NCBI GenBank assembly: GCA_037447655.1
Contig: JBBHKE010002052.1
Location: 219,996-283,995 of the forward strand
Length of the DNA: 64,000 nucleotides
Source: Zygnema cylindricum
Taxonomy: Eukaryota; Streptophyta; Zygnematophyceae; Zygnematales; Zygnemataceae
Direction of reading: 5' to 3'
Of this stretch, positions 34,501-45,996 are shown in pieces (the stretch's first letter is position 1; the number at the start of each line of letters is the position of its first letter). The notes under the pieces are model-generated. The model searched no databases and was not told the origin of the DNA. It saw only the letters and a program-made list of their open reading frames with translations. The position numbers and the translations under genes are program-made.

Positions 34501-35925
34501 GCCGATAATCGATATGCACCTTTTTTTGGCTTGCCGACAATCGATATATTGGCACGATATATCGACATCGGTGTTATCGCCGATAAAAAACCGATATTAT
34601 CGGATTTTTATCGCGATAATACCGGCACCGATAACTATCGGCGATAATTGTACGGTTCAATCCGTACGGTTGTACGCTTTAATCCCTCTTACTGAACCGC
34701 CGTTATTCCGTTACACAGAGTACGGAACAGATTGTTACACGTGGCATGCCACACTATATACAGTGAAAAATATAACACAGTATATTATAAAGTACTATTA
34801 TATGGCATACTATTATATAGCATACTATATTTTTTCCATTTATCGCCGATAAGGAATTTGTTGGTCTCAGAGCGATATATCGGGACCTCTGACCGTTCGA
34901 TAACCGATAACTATCGGTATCGGTGTTATCTCCATAAATTTCTTGCCGATACACAACACTAGTGTTAACGCTAAGAATTCATTAACTCCAATAGCAATGG
35001 GCGGTGTAGTGACTTCATTCGCTTGGATTTCTCTCTATTCGTGCAGTAGAGATACTGCATTGCCTGCATTTTTCTGCAATTTTTTCTATTTTTTTCTTTT
35101 TTCTTTTTTCTTTTTACTGCGAAGGTTTGATGGAAATGCCGATTGGAGGAATTGTGACAGGAAATGACGAAAGACTCCACAGTCAAGAGCAAACGCAAGA
35201 AGGATTTGGAGGGAGAGGACACATTGGTTAAGATAAAGGATAAGAAAAAAAGGAAGGAGCATAAGAAGTGTGAAGGAGCACCTGGCAATCTTGATGTGGG
35301 GACAGTTGCAGGTCAACAATCTCTGGAGGGAGAGGGCACAAAGGGAACCAACAAGTTAGACATCTTGATTGATGAAAACAATTCAGTAGACAAGGAGGAG
35401 GGGATGGGAGCAAATTCACAAGAGAAGAAGAAGGAGAGGAAGAACAAGAGGAAATTGGAGCAGGATAATGGGAGGGAAATCTCTCAACTTGAATTGCCCG
35501 GATGTGTGGAAAGAGAGGATTCTGTAGGGCAAGAGAAGAAGAAGAAACATCGAAAAGATAACAAGAGGAATCTACAGTTAGAGGACAGGATGGACTGTAA
35601 GGAAAACTCTCAACTTGTTTCGCCCAACGAGAGCGACGCGACAAGATCTCAAAAGAATAAGTCAAAAAAAGCCAAAAAAGAAGGCCAGAAGCAACTAGTC
35701 AAAGGTGAATCAGTGAAGGAAAATGGGAGAATGAACGAAGGAACAGAAAATGACGATAGACCAGGACAGTCTGGTGATAGTAATCACGTAAAGGACGATT
35801 CTTGTAAAGGGGCTGGTACTGAAGTGGCGCGAAAGGAAGGAAAGAAGTCGAAAAAAGGGAAGAGAAAGAATAGAGAATTGGCCGACAAAGGGACAAATAT
35901 AGATGGTAACGACAGCACAGGTTGA
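28519..35925 (+). CDS. Unrecognised Lys/Glu-rich protein, probably nucleolar
   Basis: Five exons: 28519-28973, 30394-30499, 31350-31650, 31944-32002, 35161-35925. Phases agree at each junction and the total of 1686 bp gives 561 aa. I do not recognise the family. The N-terminus is strongly basic (MRIRRRNGGKFRNTREKLRQ). Acidic serine clusters resembling CK2 sites recur (SSDDEDDAE, DSSDEDPE, GDDSSEEEGK). A short moderately hydrophobic block, GIRLFTFSSAL, precedes a small exon KQLDPVIREASLFSSEQ. The final exon is a 250-residue Lys/Glu-rich tail with many KKKRK-type patches, typical of nucleolar or rRNA-processing proteins, but that role is inference. The last exon is less certain: its acceptor (35159-35160) follows a pyrimidine tract but lies after a 3.2-kb intron packed with MITEs. 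Confidence 0.6.
32513..32675. mobile_element. Short MITE
   Basis: Ends AAACCGTCCATCGCTGTTAG and CTAATAGCGATGGGCAGTTT are inverted repeats, diverged from the main family. About 163 bp, non-coding. Confidence 0.55.
33421..33616. mobile_element. MITE, about 196 bp
   Basis: Left end ACTACACCGTCCAATTGCTG and right end TTAATAGCGATAGGCGGTG pair as imperfect inverted repeats of the ACTACACCG family. Non-coding. Confidence 0.6.
33863..34479. mobile_element. MITE, about 617 bp
   Basis: The 29-bp termini, ACTACACCGCGAATCGTAAT and (reverse complement of the right end) ACTACACCGCGCATCGTAAT, differ at one base over the shown part and both continue TAGAGTAAA. The interior is AT-rich and non-coding. Its right end overlaps the start of the next element. 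Confidence 0.72.
34477..34960. mobile_element. CGATA-rich MITE with perfect 17-bp termini (hAT-like)
   Basis: The left terminus AGTGTTGTGTATCGGCA and the right terminus TGCCGATACACAACACT are perfect reverse complements. The interior is full of CGATA/TATCG palindromes (ATCGCCGATAAAAAACCGAT, CCGATAACTATCGG). The start resembles hAT-type MITE ends, but no clean 8-bp target duplication could be read. Confidence 0.68.
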
Positions 35926-38873
35926 GGATCTTCTTGTTCGATCCAAGCCAAAGTGTAAGTTGATTAAACGGAGAGTGAAGGGACAGGTTCCGATAAGAAA
36001 ATGAAACTATCTAAGAAGCGGAAAAATTAAGGATGGAAATGGGTTCCTGGTGAGGATAAAAAGAGCGGAAGATGTGAATGAGAACCCAATTTATAGGTCA
36101 ATTAAGCTGCTTTAGAGTTAAAAGTGAGAATGATCTAAGGAAAGGGAAAAAAATTACAGTCGTTGTTGTGAGCATATTTCAAAAGAAGGCATTGAACCTT
36201 CAGAAAGTAGTCAATCATTAATCGATTCTTCAATCTGAGTACACAACTCATTAGAAAATTCGGGTTTAATTCTGAGAAAAGCACGAAATCTGCGCACATT
36301 TACCAAGACACTCACTAATAGAATAGAGGCATGTGGTTTTTTTTTTCAAGCTATGTCAGACTTGTACGGTTTGACGAATTTTGTTGTGTTTACTTGAATT
36401 TTGAAAATGGTGGTATCAACATATCCACATCCTTTTGCTTACTGTCAATGGGGATATTTGAACCTGGACGGTGCTTCTAATTGGCTTTGCAAAACTGCAC
36501 TGCCCATTGCTATTCGTGTTAATAATGCTGATTCGGTTGTGACTGTTTTTCATCAAAACTCACAATATATTGTTATCTACTGTTTATATATGTGAAACAG
36601 CATTGAGCACCTCAACTAGGCCATGTTTAATATGACAACATCATGACACACGCTTTTACACTCGTCGTTACATTGACAGCCATATTAGGTCTTATTACGC
36701 ATCCAGAACACTATTAAAACGATTATAAAATTCCGGAAAAATGGCCATTTATAACTCTGGTTGAGAATTGAACATGTGTGTGAGTTGCCAATAGATCGAG
36801 GACCACCAAATTTTAGCTTTTAAAGGCTTTTTTAGGGTTTTTTGGTGTTTTTTAGGGTTTAAAAGGATTGTTGGATGATAAATACATCCGACCATGGAAA
36901 AGTGACACGTGGCTGATACATATAAATAAAATTTGCACAGAAAGCAACCAAAATCATCCCAACGGTGTTTGTAAAGTCGCACATCTTGGTTTTCTTTGTG
37001 TGCCACATAAATGTGCATGTCATACTAAAACAGCGATAAGTTTGATGAATAAAAAAGCAAAAACATACCTTCTCCTGGAACTTCGAAAAGTTGTTGGTCC
37101 CAACATGTCTTTCAACTTTGGACAACGACGTCGAGAAATACGCGATAAGTGTGTGGGCTTGGCTTGAGCCATCGCCTCTTTAACAGCATGAAAATAAACA
37201 TGTTCAGAATATGGATGAAGCTTTTGGAGTCTAAGAAAGACAAACATGAATCAATAAGTAGTATGGGTAGAAGAAACTGGTGAATTTTATGAGAGTCAAA
37301 AACAAAGTTTTCATCGTCGACAATTTTACCTCAGTTGTTATTTAGCATGTCCTAAGATTGTTTGTAAGAAGAGCCAAGGAGTGAGCTTACCTTTGCCAGA
37401 TAAGGCTGTACTGCTCACGGCACATTCATGTCGGGACACGTCATCAGCAAAAATTAACAATAGAAAATAAAACTACGATTAAAAAAGATGTAAGGTGCAC
37501 ATGTGTTTCAGAGGAACGGATAGCACCAAAGTCACCTAACAAGGAGTAGATGTTTTCTAGGAACCAAAGTAGTGTTAATTGTATATGAAAGAAAATCCGC
37601 TCTAGCGATAAGTTTCAATTGCAATAACATTTAAAAAGGTTTGCTGTCGAGGGCAATAGTACAGTACTGTAAAGTACAGTACTGTACTGTAGTTTAGGGT
37701 GAAAGTCCATACAGCCCGTAGTGCCCAGTTTAATTAAGGGAATGTTTTAGGGTGAAAGTCCATACTACCGGTATTTTCAAGACTAAATAAGGGATACTGC
37801 CCTAGTACCCAATTTAAAAAAAGGAATTGATATTGGCCTTCGTTGTTTCGTATTACGCAAGCGCAGACGTCAGCAGGTGCCGAAATGAAGGTACGGTTTT
37901 GGTACAACCGTATCAAACTTGACAGCAATTTTTTGGATTTTCCGAAGCAGTGGTGGTTTTGTACGCAACACCGTGAATCGCTATTAGACTATAGAAATAA
38001 TTAATGTCAATAATAAATTAGGGTCATTGATGCTAATTTGTGTATCAATACCATCGTCAAATAAAATGTTTAATTGTAATTTCTCCTTAACGCTGATTTA
38101 GGTGTACAAGATCCGCCGTCACGACATACACGTATAATAGTAATAAGGGTTTGTGTCACACGCGTGAATACTATTACAGTAAAAGAGGTGCGAGTATAAC
38201 ATCTCAGAAACCGTACACTGTGACGTGGTGCAGTCTATTTCATGTTTGGGGTTGTAAAACGCAGCTACATTTCAACGCTACTGGACCGTATATCTTTAGT
38301 GCGTCTATTCAGTTCAGTTTGTTATCGTGTATGAAGGAAACTATAGCGACATGTATTCTATGTATTCGTTTTGTTTTATTTAACTTACACTGAACTATGT
38401 GATTGATTATAATTTTCCATGTCGTTCGCGCGGAAATCGACCGTTGTGTGACGTTAAATATGGTCCATCAACTTTAATAAGGTGCCCGTTGGGTTGTTTT
38501 ATTAGAATTCATACATTGTATTATAGGAACTTAATTCTAATAAGGATGCATTTAGTCACGTGAAACGTAGAACGAACCTCTTATTAGTATCATTGTTAAC
38601 TGTAATCGAGGGTGGACCGGAGAACAAACCACATTTAAGATAGAAGTTAATTCTAATTGGCGGTAATACACCGACGAAAGCTGGTGATCCGCCGTCGGAA
38701 GAGTATCATTGGCTATTGACGAAATCACGTGGCGTGTTTAATATCCACGTATTTGTAAAGTTGGTCGTTGATCGTAGACGACGTTGGAAAAACCGTTTGT
38801 CAGCATTACAAACCCACGCATGTCATCCTATTAACTTTTAGCCATACAACCTGTATGCTGGAGGTGTACCATG
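35926..38873. other. Region between the Lys/Glu-rich gene and the gypsy element
   Basis: Contains the 3' flank of the upstream gene, a possible orphan exon at 37069-37230 (minus), a palindromic patch of GTACAGTACTGTA units near 37665-37695, a repeated AGGGTGAAAGTCCATAC at about 37697 and 37749, and a partial MITE terminus CACCGTGAATCGCTATTAG near 37969. Nothing else coding is supported. Confidence 0.5.
37069..37391 (-). CDS. Possible orphan exon(s) of an unidentified gene
   Basis: On the minus strand 37230-37069 is a 162-bp open segment with a good acceptor (TTTCTTAG before 37230) and donor (GTATGT after 37069). It encodes LQKLHPYSEHVYFHAVKEAM followed by a basic stretch (SRISRRRCPKLK). A possible upstream exon ends at 37391 with donor GTAAGC (TAC AGC CTT ATC TGG CAA AG), and its phase fits. 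No family was recognised and no flanking exons were found, so this may be a fragment of a gene broken by transposons. Confidence 0.35.
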
Positions 38874-40050
38874 TGTCAAGCTCGTGTGCATTTCAGACAC
38901 ACCTTTATATCCTTGAGGATTTCCGGGCCTTTTCTCCCTTATACGGTCCACAATGTACAGAGGAGTGAGTGCACCAAGCCGGATCAGCTCCTTCGATTCT
39001 CTAGACTAAGTGGAACGCACTTTACTTCGCGCCTAACGGAGGTCGGACGACCAAGTTATTCCGCCTCAAAGATTGCAAGTCCGTTACATGGGATCAGTTG
39101 CCACGAGCCCTTTTGGAGGGTACATTGTAGATCGCCACGTAACTTTCCGGATTATCATCTAGATTAGGCTGTTAACTGTCCGTAGAAATTTAGTTCAGTT
39201 TCAGCTGACTTTCGGTCCATTAATTACCTTAGGTCAAAGTCTCGCACTTCCGTATCATTTTTAGTACTTTGTTTTATAATAGTGGACTAAATAATTACTT
39301 CCGGCCGCGGATCTAGCCGCAGTCAGAAGCATAACTTTTTTCCCTAAGTGCAGTACGGATTAATTTGTCATATGTCAGTTCAATTACACTTGCTTGCCGA
39401 TGATTGGCTAATATCACAACTTTGACCTTTGGGCCTAAGATTAGACAAACTTTTGATGTATAAGGCACTTGGGGCCGAAGGAGACAGGTTGCTTTTCAGT
39501 ACTGTCTCTTGTGAAAACCCTAATAAATTCCAACAAACTTTCTTTTAGAGAATCTTTGTTTTGTTTTGACTTTATTGCCATCTTGGTTTTAGATTTGTCT
39601 TTTGTGGGAATCACAGTCTGGGCGGGTAGTTGGCACTATCTGCGTTTTGGGTGATTTTTGGAATTTTTACTATTTGAAACCGAGAAGAGTCTAGTTCGTT
39701 CCGAGTTGCGGACACTGGAGGTTGAAGGAGCTCCATCCCAATTCACGATACTATCGGGAGAGGGGTCTCCTTTTTCTCATTGTCATCGTTGATTACTAGG
39801 TTATGTTAAGCTTACTTCACTATTTTTCACATTTTCTATCTTTTATTCGCTTTTCTGGTGCAAGGTGATATTGTTAAGCCTGGAAAGCCAATCATATTCA
39901 TCGATATATTTCTACGTGTTAGTGCACTTGTGTCTTCGTCTGGAGTTCTCTTTTGTTTTGGAGTGACCGTTCCGGAGTAAACTGAAACCCCTTGATCAGG
40001 ACACAAGGTTTTGAGGGAACAAGTGTAATAGAATTCTTGTAGATAAAGCA
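38874..40050 (+). repeat. 5' LTR of the gypsy element
   Basis: Begins TGTCAAGCTCGTGTGC and ends ATAAAGCA. It aligns end to end with 56450-57625, with scattered substitutions. Sequence just upstream (to 38873) does not match the 284 bases that precede the 3' copy. Confidence 0.85.
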
Positions 40051-40257
40051 CAGTACTTAAAAGCAAACCTTGTCCGCTCGTATTAGAGGGGATAGGAGCT
40101 TTGACTTTGGAAGCTCTCTTTTTGGAATTGAACTCCGGCGACATTCAATGCACTTTCTCTCGTTACCTATGTCATCATGGTGGGAGGAGAGACTCCGGAT
40201 AACGGATCTGGAGAGCAAGGTAGGCAAGAGTAGCCCGTACAGGAGGAGAAGTCTCAG

Positions 40258-43200
40258 ATGTCTGAGGAGTCTATACCCTTGGAGTCTGTCTTTGATTCTC
40301 CAACCAAGGAACCAGCTGGAGCTTCTTCTCCTCCTCCTCCCAGTCTGACTCTCGAACATTACCCTTCCTTGGCGGAGGCCGCTAGGGCATATGCTGAGGA
40401 AAGGAAAGAAGCCCGGGCTCAGGCTCAGGAAAAGAATCGAGTGTCTCCCAATGCCCGGCCAGAGCGGCAGGCGCAGAGGGAGCCCCATTTGGATCCTCTT
40501 CCGAAGGTCGGGCTTCACACCAAATCCAATATTCCCCGGGCGGAAATCTAGATTGACCCCGCAGTTTTGACAGATCCACGTCGCCCAGGTTGTAAGGAAC
40601 TCCTTGCCCTTCACGACCACTATGAGCTGTAGGTGAAGAAGGAGTTGGTGCACAGAGTGGCTTGGACAGATTGAGTCAGTGTGGTTAGACCCGTGGGAGG
40701 GGTGGTGGAGATTTTGAGCAGTTCTTCAAAGAGCAGCTCTTCACAATCGGTGCCGGACCGGTCACAGAGAGTTCCCTATTCTCGCTCTCCTCCATCTTCC
40801 TCTCAGGTTACAGTAGCCAGCAGACCCTCCCAGGGACGCACCTCTTCGAGGCCTCGTAGAGGAGAAGGGGATAGCGAGAGGGAGGCTCGAGATCCATTGA
40901 GGGGAAAGAGGTTTGACCACAGGGACAACAAGGGGAGATTCGCACCTCTTCCCAAGGAGGAGATGTCCCCAACTCCTGTGTCAACCTCAACCGAGAGACC
41001 TTCTACAACAACAACTTGTGTTTGCCCTGCCAAAGGGCTCTGGCAATCCGAACCGACTGATCCAAAGGTTCCGGGTATGAGACCAGAAGATTTGTCCGAG
41101 GGCGGGTGGCGGACCAAACCTAATGATCCCGAAATTCCAGGGATGGGGATAGCGGATCTTACCAAAGTAGTCAAAAAGGCCAAGAACTAGGGGAGGTTCT
41201 AAAATCCTAAGGCAAGGAGGCTACGGCGGGGGCAGGACCCGTCACGGTAGATTGGGAAGCCTTAGTGGTAGAAAGGCGGAATTTATGGGAACAAGAATTG
41301 AAACTTATTCGGGAAGCTAGGCGTAGATCTAGTGGGATGCTCAACGGGCAGATTCCTCCTACACCAAAGACAGAGCCGCATCTGGAAGCGCCCGCTTAGG
41401 GGACTTCTCATCTTGCAAGCACCCAACCCAAAGTTCCTTCCTAGGAAACCAGCCGAGAGCCTCATCTTCAGCGGGATTGGGGGGGAAACATTGTACCTAA
41501 CTTGAAGGGATTGGGTGCAGATTTACCTCCTAAGTCTGCTTTAGAGCCTACCATTGTCTCGGTGGAGGTTGCTTTTGCCGTGGAGGCTTTGGTGGAGTTA
41601 CGACCGGACGAGAGGATTCACATTCCCTTGAGGCCGTCAACACCCCCTTCACTATCTCTTGGAATATCCCCAAATCTTCCATCTTCTCACTCCTCGTGTC
41701 CTACAATAGAGCCCCGAGAAGTTCCCGCCTCCTCTCCCTCTTCATCCTTTTCTCTCGCTGCTGCAGTCGGTGGGTCACCGGATCTGCCTGTCTTACCCTA
41801 TTAACACGACGTCTACTCCCCTCCTCACCGGCGTTCCCCATCCTCTAGTTCAGGAACTCCTCCTCCCGAGAGTTCCCAAAGACGATCAAGGAGACAAACA
41901 CCATTCACGAGACATACAACTTCTCCTCAAAGCCTCCAGTCGTCCCCTTCTCCCCCACCACCCATTCCCCAAGGACCTCCTTTGAACCGACCTCGCCTCC
42001 ACATCCCATTGGTGGAGCAAGTCCTCGGGGAAGAACAATACTCTCTTGGATATAGAGGATTAGTGGGGAACATCCTTCCTCTAACTATATTTTCAGGCGC
42101 TGGTACTTCCTCTTTGAGAGGGGGGTCCACACCTCTCAGGGAAACACCTCCCACCGCAGGAGGAGACGGTTCCGTTCTCGAGGAAGAGGACACAAGAGTC
42201 ATCTTGCCTGCTCAGTTTGTCAGCCCCACTTGGCCTTCCTCTTCCCATTTCACCAATTCTAGAGAGGAAGAAAAAGAAATGGGGGACATCCGGATCTTTA
42301 CCGGAGATAGCTAGGGGATCGCATTTTCAAATTTTTAATTGTTGTGGAAATCCTTCACACATTTGAGATCAACAAATACAGGGGAGGAGCCATTCTGGAT
42401 GAATTTGAAACAACCCTTTTCCCAATGATGGTCAACTACCTTTTTGGAGGGGCGTTCGCGGATTACAAAGAGCGACAACCACTCTTGATGGCTCCCAACA
42501 TCAAGATCTCAGATCCAGCTCTGGACACGGCTGTTTTACAAGCAGAGACTGACTTGTCTGCAGCGGTTGCAACACCTGTGACTGCTACCTTCACAAATGA
42601 TATGAAACTACAGGTCCAAGTAAGAGCCTATGTCAACCAGCTACAAGCCATTCAGGCGGCTCGGGCGGCAACTTGCATGGTTGCCAACCATAACCCTTGT
42701 ACAACTCTGCTGAATATCTGGAGGCTCCTCTACACCGAGAGGAACGAGTCTGCGATCAAGGAATTCATGGAATTCCGCTCTTTGAAGAAAGAGACTCCGC
42801 AGATCCTCTTTAACCAACTCTCCAGCCTTTGTCAGAAGACAAAGTTGTCCACTATTGATCTTCCTTGATGGGCCAGTATTTCATGCCGAAATGATTCATT
42901 AGGCCAACAGGCGGGCGCTCTTGGTAATTCGGTGCTGGACAGGCGGTTGGGCGTAATCCCTCAGGGACATTTCTTGGTGGCAATGAAGTTGTAGGATCAC
43001 TTTGTCCACATGGGAGCAGGGGAGAAAGTGACCCGACTGGCGAAATTGCAGGTTCGCAGGACCCGCGCGGGTGGGGAGGAAAAGGCTGAATTCAAGCACA
43101 GCTCAAAACAAGTGGTGACAGTAGTCAGAACGGCAATGGGAGCAGTCGATTGAGTTTTTTTTTACTATTGCCTAAATTTTCAGCAATTTGGTCATGGGTG

Positions 43201-43804
43201 GAAGCACTTCACACGGAAACTTAAACCGGAGCTTGCCTTGAAGCTAAAGAAATGGGAGAAAGAACATGCAGAAAGGACCCGGAAGCAGCCAGAAAGGCTC
43301 AAAGGGGAAGGAGGGGGGGAGAAGACGCCAGTAATCAAGGACACTTACCGTCTGACTCCCCGAAAAGAAACCGCCAAAATGTCGCAATCTTAGCTGCGAC
43401 AAATCAAACTTCCAAAGTTTGATGACGCCCAGATCTCAAATGAAATCTGCACTAAATACACCTCCGATGGAATGAAATGCAAGGCTTGCGGCTTCCTCGG
43501 GCATAAGGAAACGCAATGTTTGCGAAAGAATGGAGTTCCTAAAGAAATGATGCAGTTCGTCCTATTCACTAGAGAAGGAGAAACTGTTGTTAACCCTCTC
43601 CCACTTCAACTCCTCTATCCTTGGGAACGCCGAGTTCCGCTTTCCCAGGAGGAACCGGAGCAAGCTCTGGTAGCTACACCAAGACTTACACCGAAATTCA
43701 TCATCCAGCAGCAAAGTCAGCAACTAGCCGCAATGGCTGCAGAGTTGGTTGCACTCCGCTTGGGATCTTCTTCCCGGCTTGCTCCGCTCACAGCAGCACA
43801 ATGA
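40258..43804 (+). pseudogene. Gag region of the gypsy element, broken
   Basis: Frames broken by stops cover a long Pro/Ser/Arg-rich N-terminal part (40258-42314), containing a twice-repeated motif with NDPEIPGM and TDPKVPGM at 41060-41150. A capsid-like helical segment follows (42344-42868; ends near SLCQKTKLSTIDLP). A classic zinc knuckle lies at 43478-43519, C-x2-C-x4-H-x4-C (CKACGFLGHKETQC). Gag packages the RNA in virus-like particles; the knuckle binds nucleic acid. The N-terminal Pro-rich extension is long for a gypsy Gag. Not functional as read. Confidence 0.7.
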
Positions 43805-44415
43805 CTCCAAAAAATTGAAACATGAGTTGTTTCAATAGCTCGCGGAGCCTGAGCTTCAAAGCACAGCGGGTGCTAATGATGATGACTTATTAGGCTGGGC
43901 CATGTTGGAACTTTCTTGTCGGGAGCTTGGAATGTTGGGGTGGGAGATAGTTGCTGCCAACTCTGCAATTCCACCTCGATGTAAAGACAGGACAGGCAGA
44001 AAATGGGTCACAGGGACCACAATCGGAAAAAGCTATCGGTCGTTTGTCCTTTTCTCCCCGGGCAGTAAGGCTGAACAGTGACATTCGCCTCGGAATCAAA
44101 CCCACTCATTCCCCATCTCTTCCTCCCAAACCTAAATTGCTTCCCAATTTTGAGAACTACCAGAGTGAGAAATAACAACGGGAAAAGGAGTCGCTGGAGA
44201 GAGAGAAAAATGACAATCAGGACTGGTTTGAAAGATACATGGCCGAACGCTCGGAAAATGACACTCCCTATACTCCGCGAATCCCAAATTCCGGCTCTGA
44301 GAATGACGAGAAGGAAGAACATGATTAGGATCCGCAGGAACCGAATTCACACCCTTCTTCACCGAAAGCTACCATACCTTCCTCCAAACCCGCTATCATG
44401 CTAGTCTGACATCTC

Positions 44416-45190
44416 ATGCCATACGCCCTCACCCACGTAAATATTCAAGCATCCTCCCACAACCTGCTCAAAGAAATCCTCATTCAGGCATTGGGAGAAA
44501 AAATCCACTCTGGAAAAGGAAGGGTCGACAAGGCTACTTCGCCAACCGTAGTCGTTTTGTCCACAGATCGGAAAACCCCTATAGTGGATAGGGACTACAA
44601 AGCCTTATCAGTGGCTCTTATAGTGAAGCGAACAGGAAACTTGAAGCTCAACGGGTACGGAGGATACCAGGACGTTGTGGTCGACTCTGGAGCGCTCCCT
44701 AATCTCATCACCACCTCCGCTTTGCAGAAAATGCCTATGGAACACTGACCCGAAATCTGCCCAACAAATATCTGTTTAAGCACCGTAAGCAGCGGCAGTC
44801 AACCCGTCCATGGGATTATCAAGGCCATGGAAGTCGAGTTTTCTGATGACGGAGGCCAACGGGTGAAAATTGAGCTTCCCTTCCTAGTGGTGGAAGGGAC
44901 TCAATTCGAAATTCTGTTGGGAACTCGGCTAAATATGAGTTTAAGCGTGTGGAAATAACAGTGTACCGTTCAGGACCTCGGAAATCCCGAAGGAACCAAA
45001 GTGGTGGTTCCTTTCGATTTATGGAACCGGGGGAAGACAAATGTCTTGGTTTTTGGTTGCTACCCGGTGTATACTACATCATCTCCGACAAGACTGTTTG
45101 GCAGTTCCACAGATATCGCCGAAGAAATCTAGCAATTCCCCATTTCCAAGCGGTGGGAAGAGGAATACAAGATTAGATTATTACTGGTGG
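44416..45190 (+). pseudogene. Retropepsin-like aspartic protease region of the gypsy element
   Basis: The frame 44416-44748 contains QDVVVDSGALPNLITTSAL, where DSG is the active-site Asp motif of retroviral-type aspartic proteases. Sequence continues after a stop with LPFLVVEGTQFEILLGTRLN, the usual second half (hydrophobic-hydrophobic-G). The same frame then leads into the methyltransferase domain across two TAG codons (at about 45130 and 45192). The enzyme would cut the polyprotein into mature parts. Confidence 0.7.
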
Positions 45191-45207
45191 GGAAACTCTA
45201 GCGGGGA

Positions 45208-45996
45208 GTGGATCGGACTTTCTCGGCTTTACCAATAAAGGAAGCCGTTTCTACACCCCTGGCTGATGCTTCCAAAACGAGGTCCGATAACGAGGAATTT
45301 AACCGACATGTGGTGTCATTCACAATCCCAGATTCCGGACTCCAAATTTTATCTCTATTTTTTGGAATCAGTTTTAATTTAGAAGTTGTTCTAAAAACAA
45401 GATATCGGGTAGAGTCATATACACCTGTGGAGATATCACCAGAGGCACGGGCTGTCGGCGAACACCCCGTTCACCAACTTCAGACCATATACCCTCAACA
45501 ACTTCCAGTGTCTGCCTTTTCCAAAGCTCACCGGAGTCTTCCGCAGAATATTAAAAACATCCTGAAACCCCATCTAGCCAGTTTGGAAAGAATAGATCTG
45601 GTGATGGAAGGATGGCCTTGTCAGGGATACTCCCTAGCGGGACAAGGCAAAGGGCATCAAGACCGCAAGAGCCGAACATTTTATCGGTTGATCGAATTAA
45701 TCTCGTGGATTCAACAACTCGAATACACACCGGTGAGGTACGTTTTGGAGAATGTCCACCCAGAAGATGATAAACGGAAACATGTTGCTGACAGCTGGAA
45801 TCAAATAACCCGAATTATAAGAGCTCCTTTGGTTTTCGACGCCGCCCAGATAGGATCAAGAGCACACATAGTCAGGGCATATTGGACCAATATGATCCCG
45901 CTTCCAGTTCTCCGACAGCTATTGGATAAGCAGACCCCGACCCGAACAATTCGGTGCAGCACATACTTGGGGAAGGTAGGATGGCCACCCCTGTGA
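45208..45996 (+). CDS. C5-cytosine DNA methyltransferase domain inside the gypsy polyprotein
   Basis: A 262-codon open stretch with the ordered motifs of C5 DNA methyltransferases. Motif I is at residues 46-56 (QILSLFFGISF; the usual second Gly is not conserved), and a motif II acid is at Glu75 (YTPVEISPEA). Motif IV is GWPCQGYSLAGQGKG with the catalytic Cys138 (codon 45619-45621). Motif VI is LENV with Glu181, and a motif VIII-like block GSRAHIVRAYWTN is at 216-228. The enzyme class transfers methyl from SAM to C5 of cytosine. Spacing and the last block resemble the DRM/Dnmt3 side more than Dnmt1, but placement needs a tree. The C-terminal motif X is not evident. The domain lies between protease and RT, in the protease frame, and is the longest unbroken part of this region. 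It is probably inactive here because the polyprotein upstream is broken. Confidence 0.82.
   Translation: MDRTFSALPIKEAVSTPLADASKTRSDNEEFNRHVVSFTIPDSGLQILSLFFGISFNLEVVLKTRYRVESYTPVEISPEARAVGEHPVHQLQTIYPQQLPVSAFSKAHRSLPQNIKNILKPHLASLERIDLVMEGWPCQGYSLAGQGKGHQDRKSRTFYRLIELISWIQQLEYTPVRYVLENVHPEDDKRKHVADSWNQITRIIRAPLVFDAAQIGSRAHIVRAYWTNMIPLPVLRQLLDKQTPTRTIRCSTYLGKVGWPPL

Larger units (their letters stand above)
32003..35160. other. Large MITE-filled intron of the Lys/Glu-rich gene
   Basis: No coding exon is visible over 3.2 kb. At least four inverted-repeat elements lie here (32513-32675, 33421-33616, 33863-34479, 34477-34960) plus a fragment ending GGGCGGTGTAGT near 35010. The intron assignment depends on joining exon 4 to the exon at 35161. 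Confidence 0.55.
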
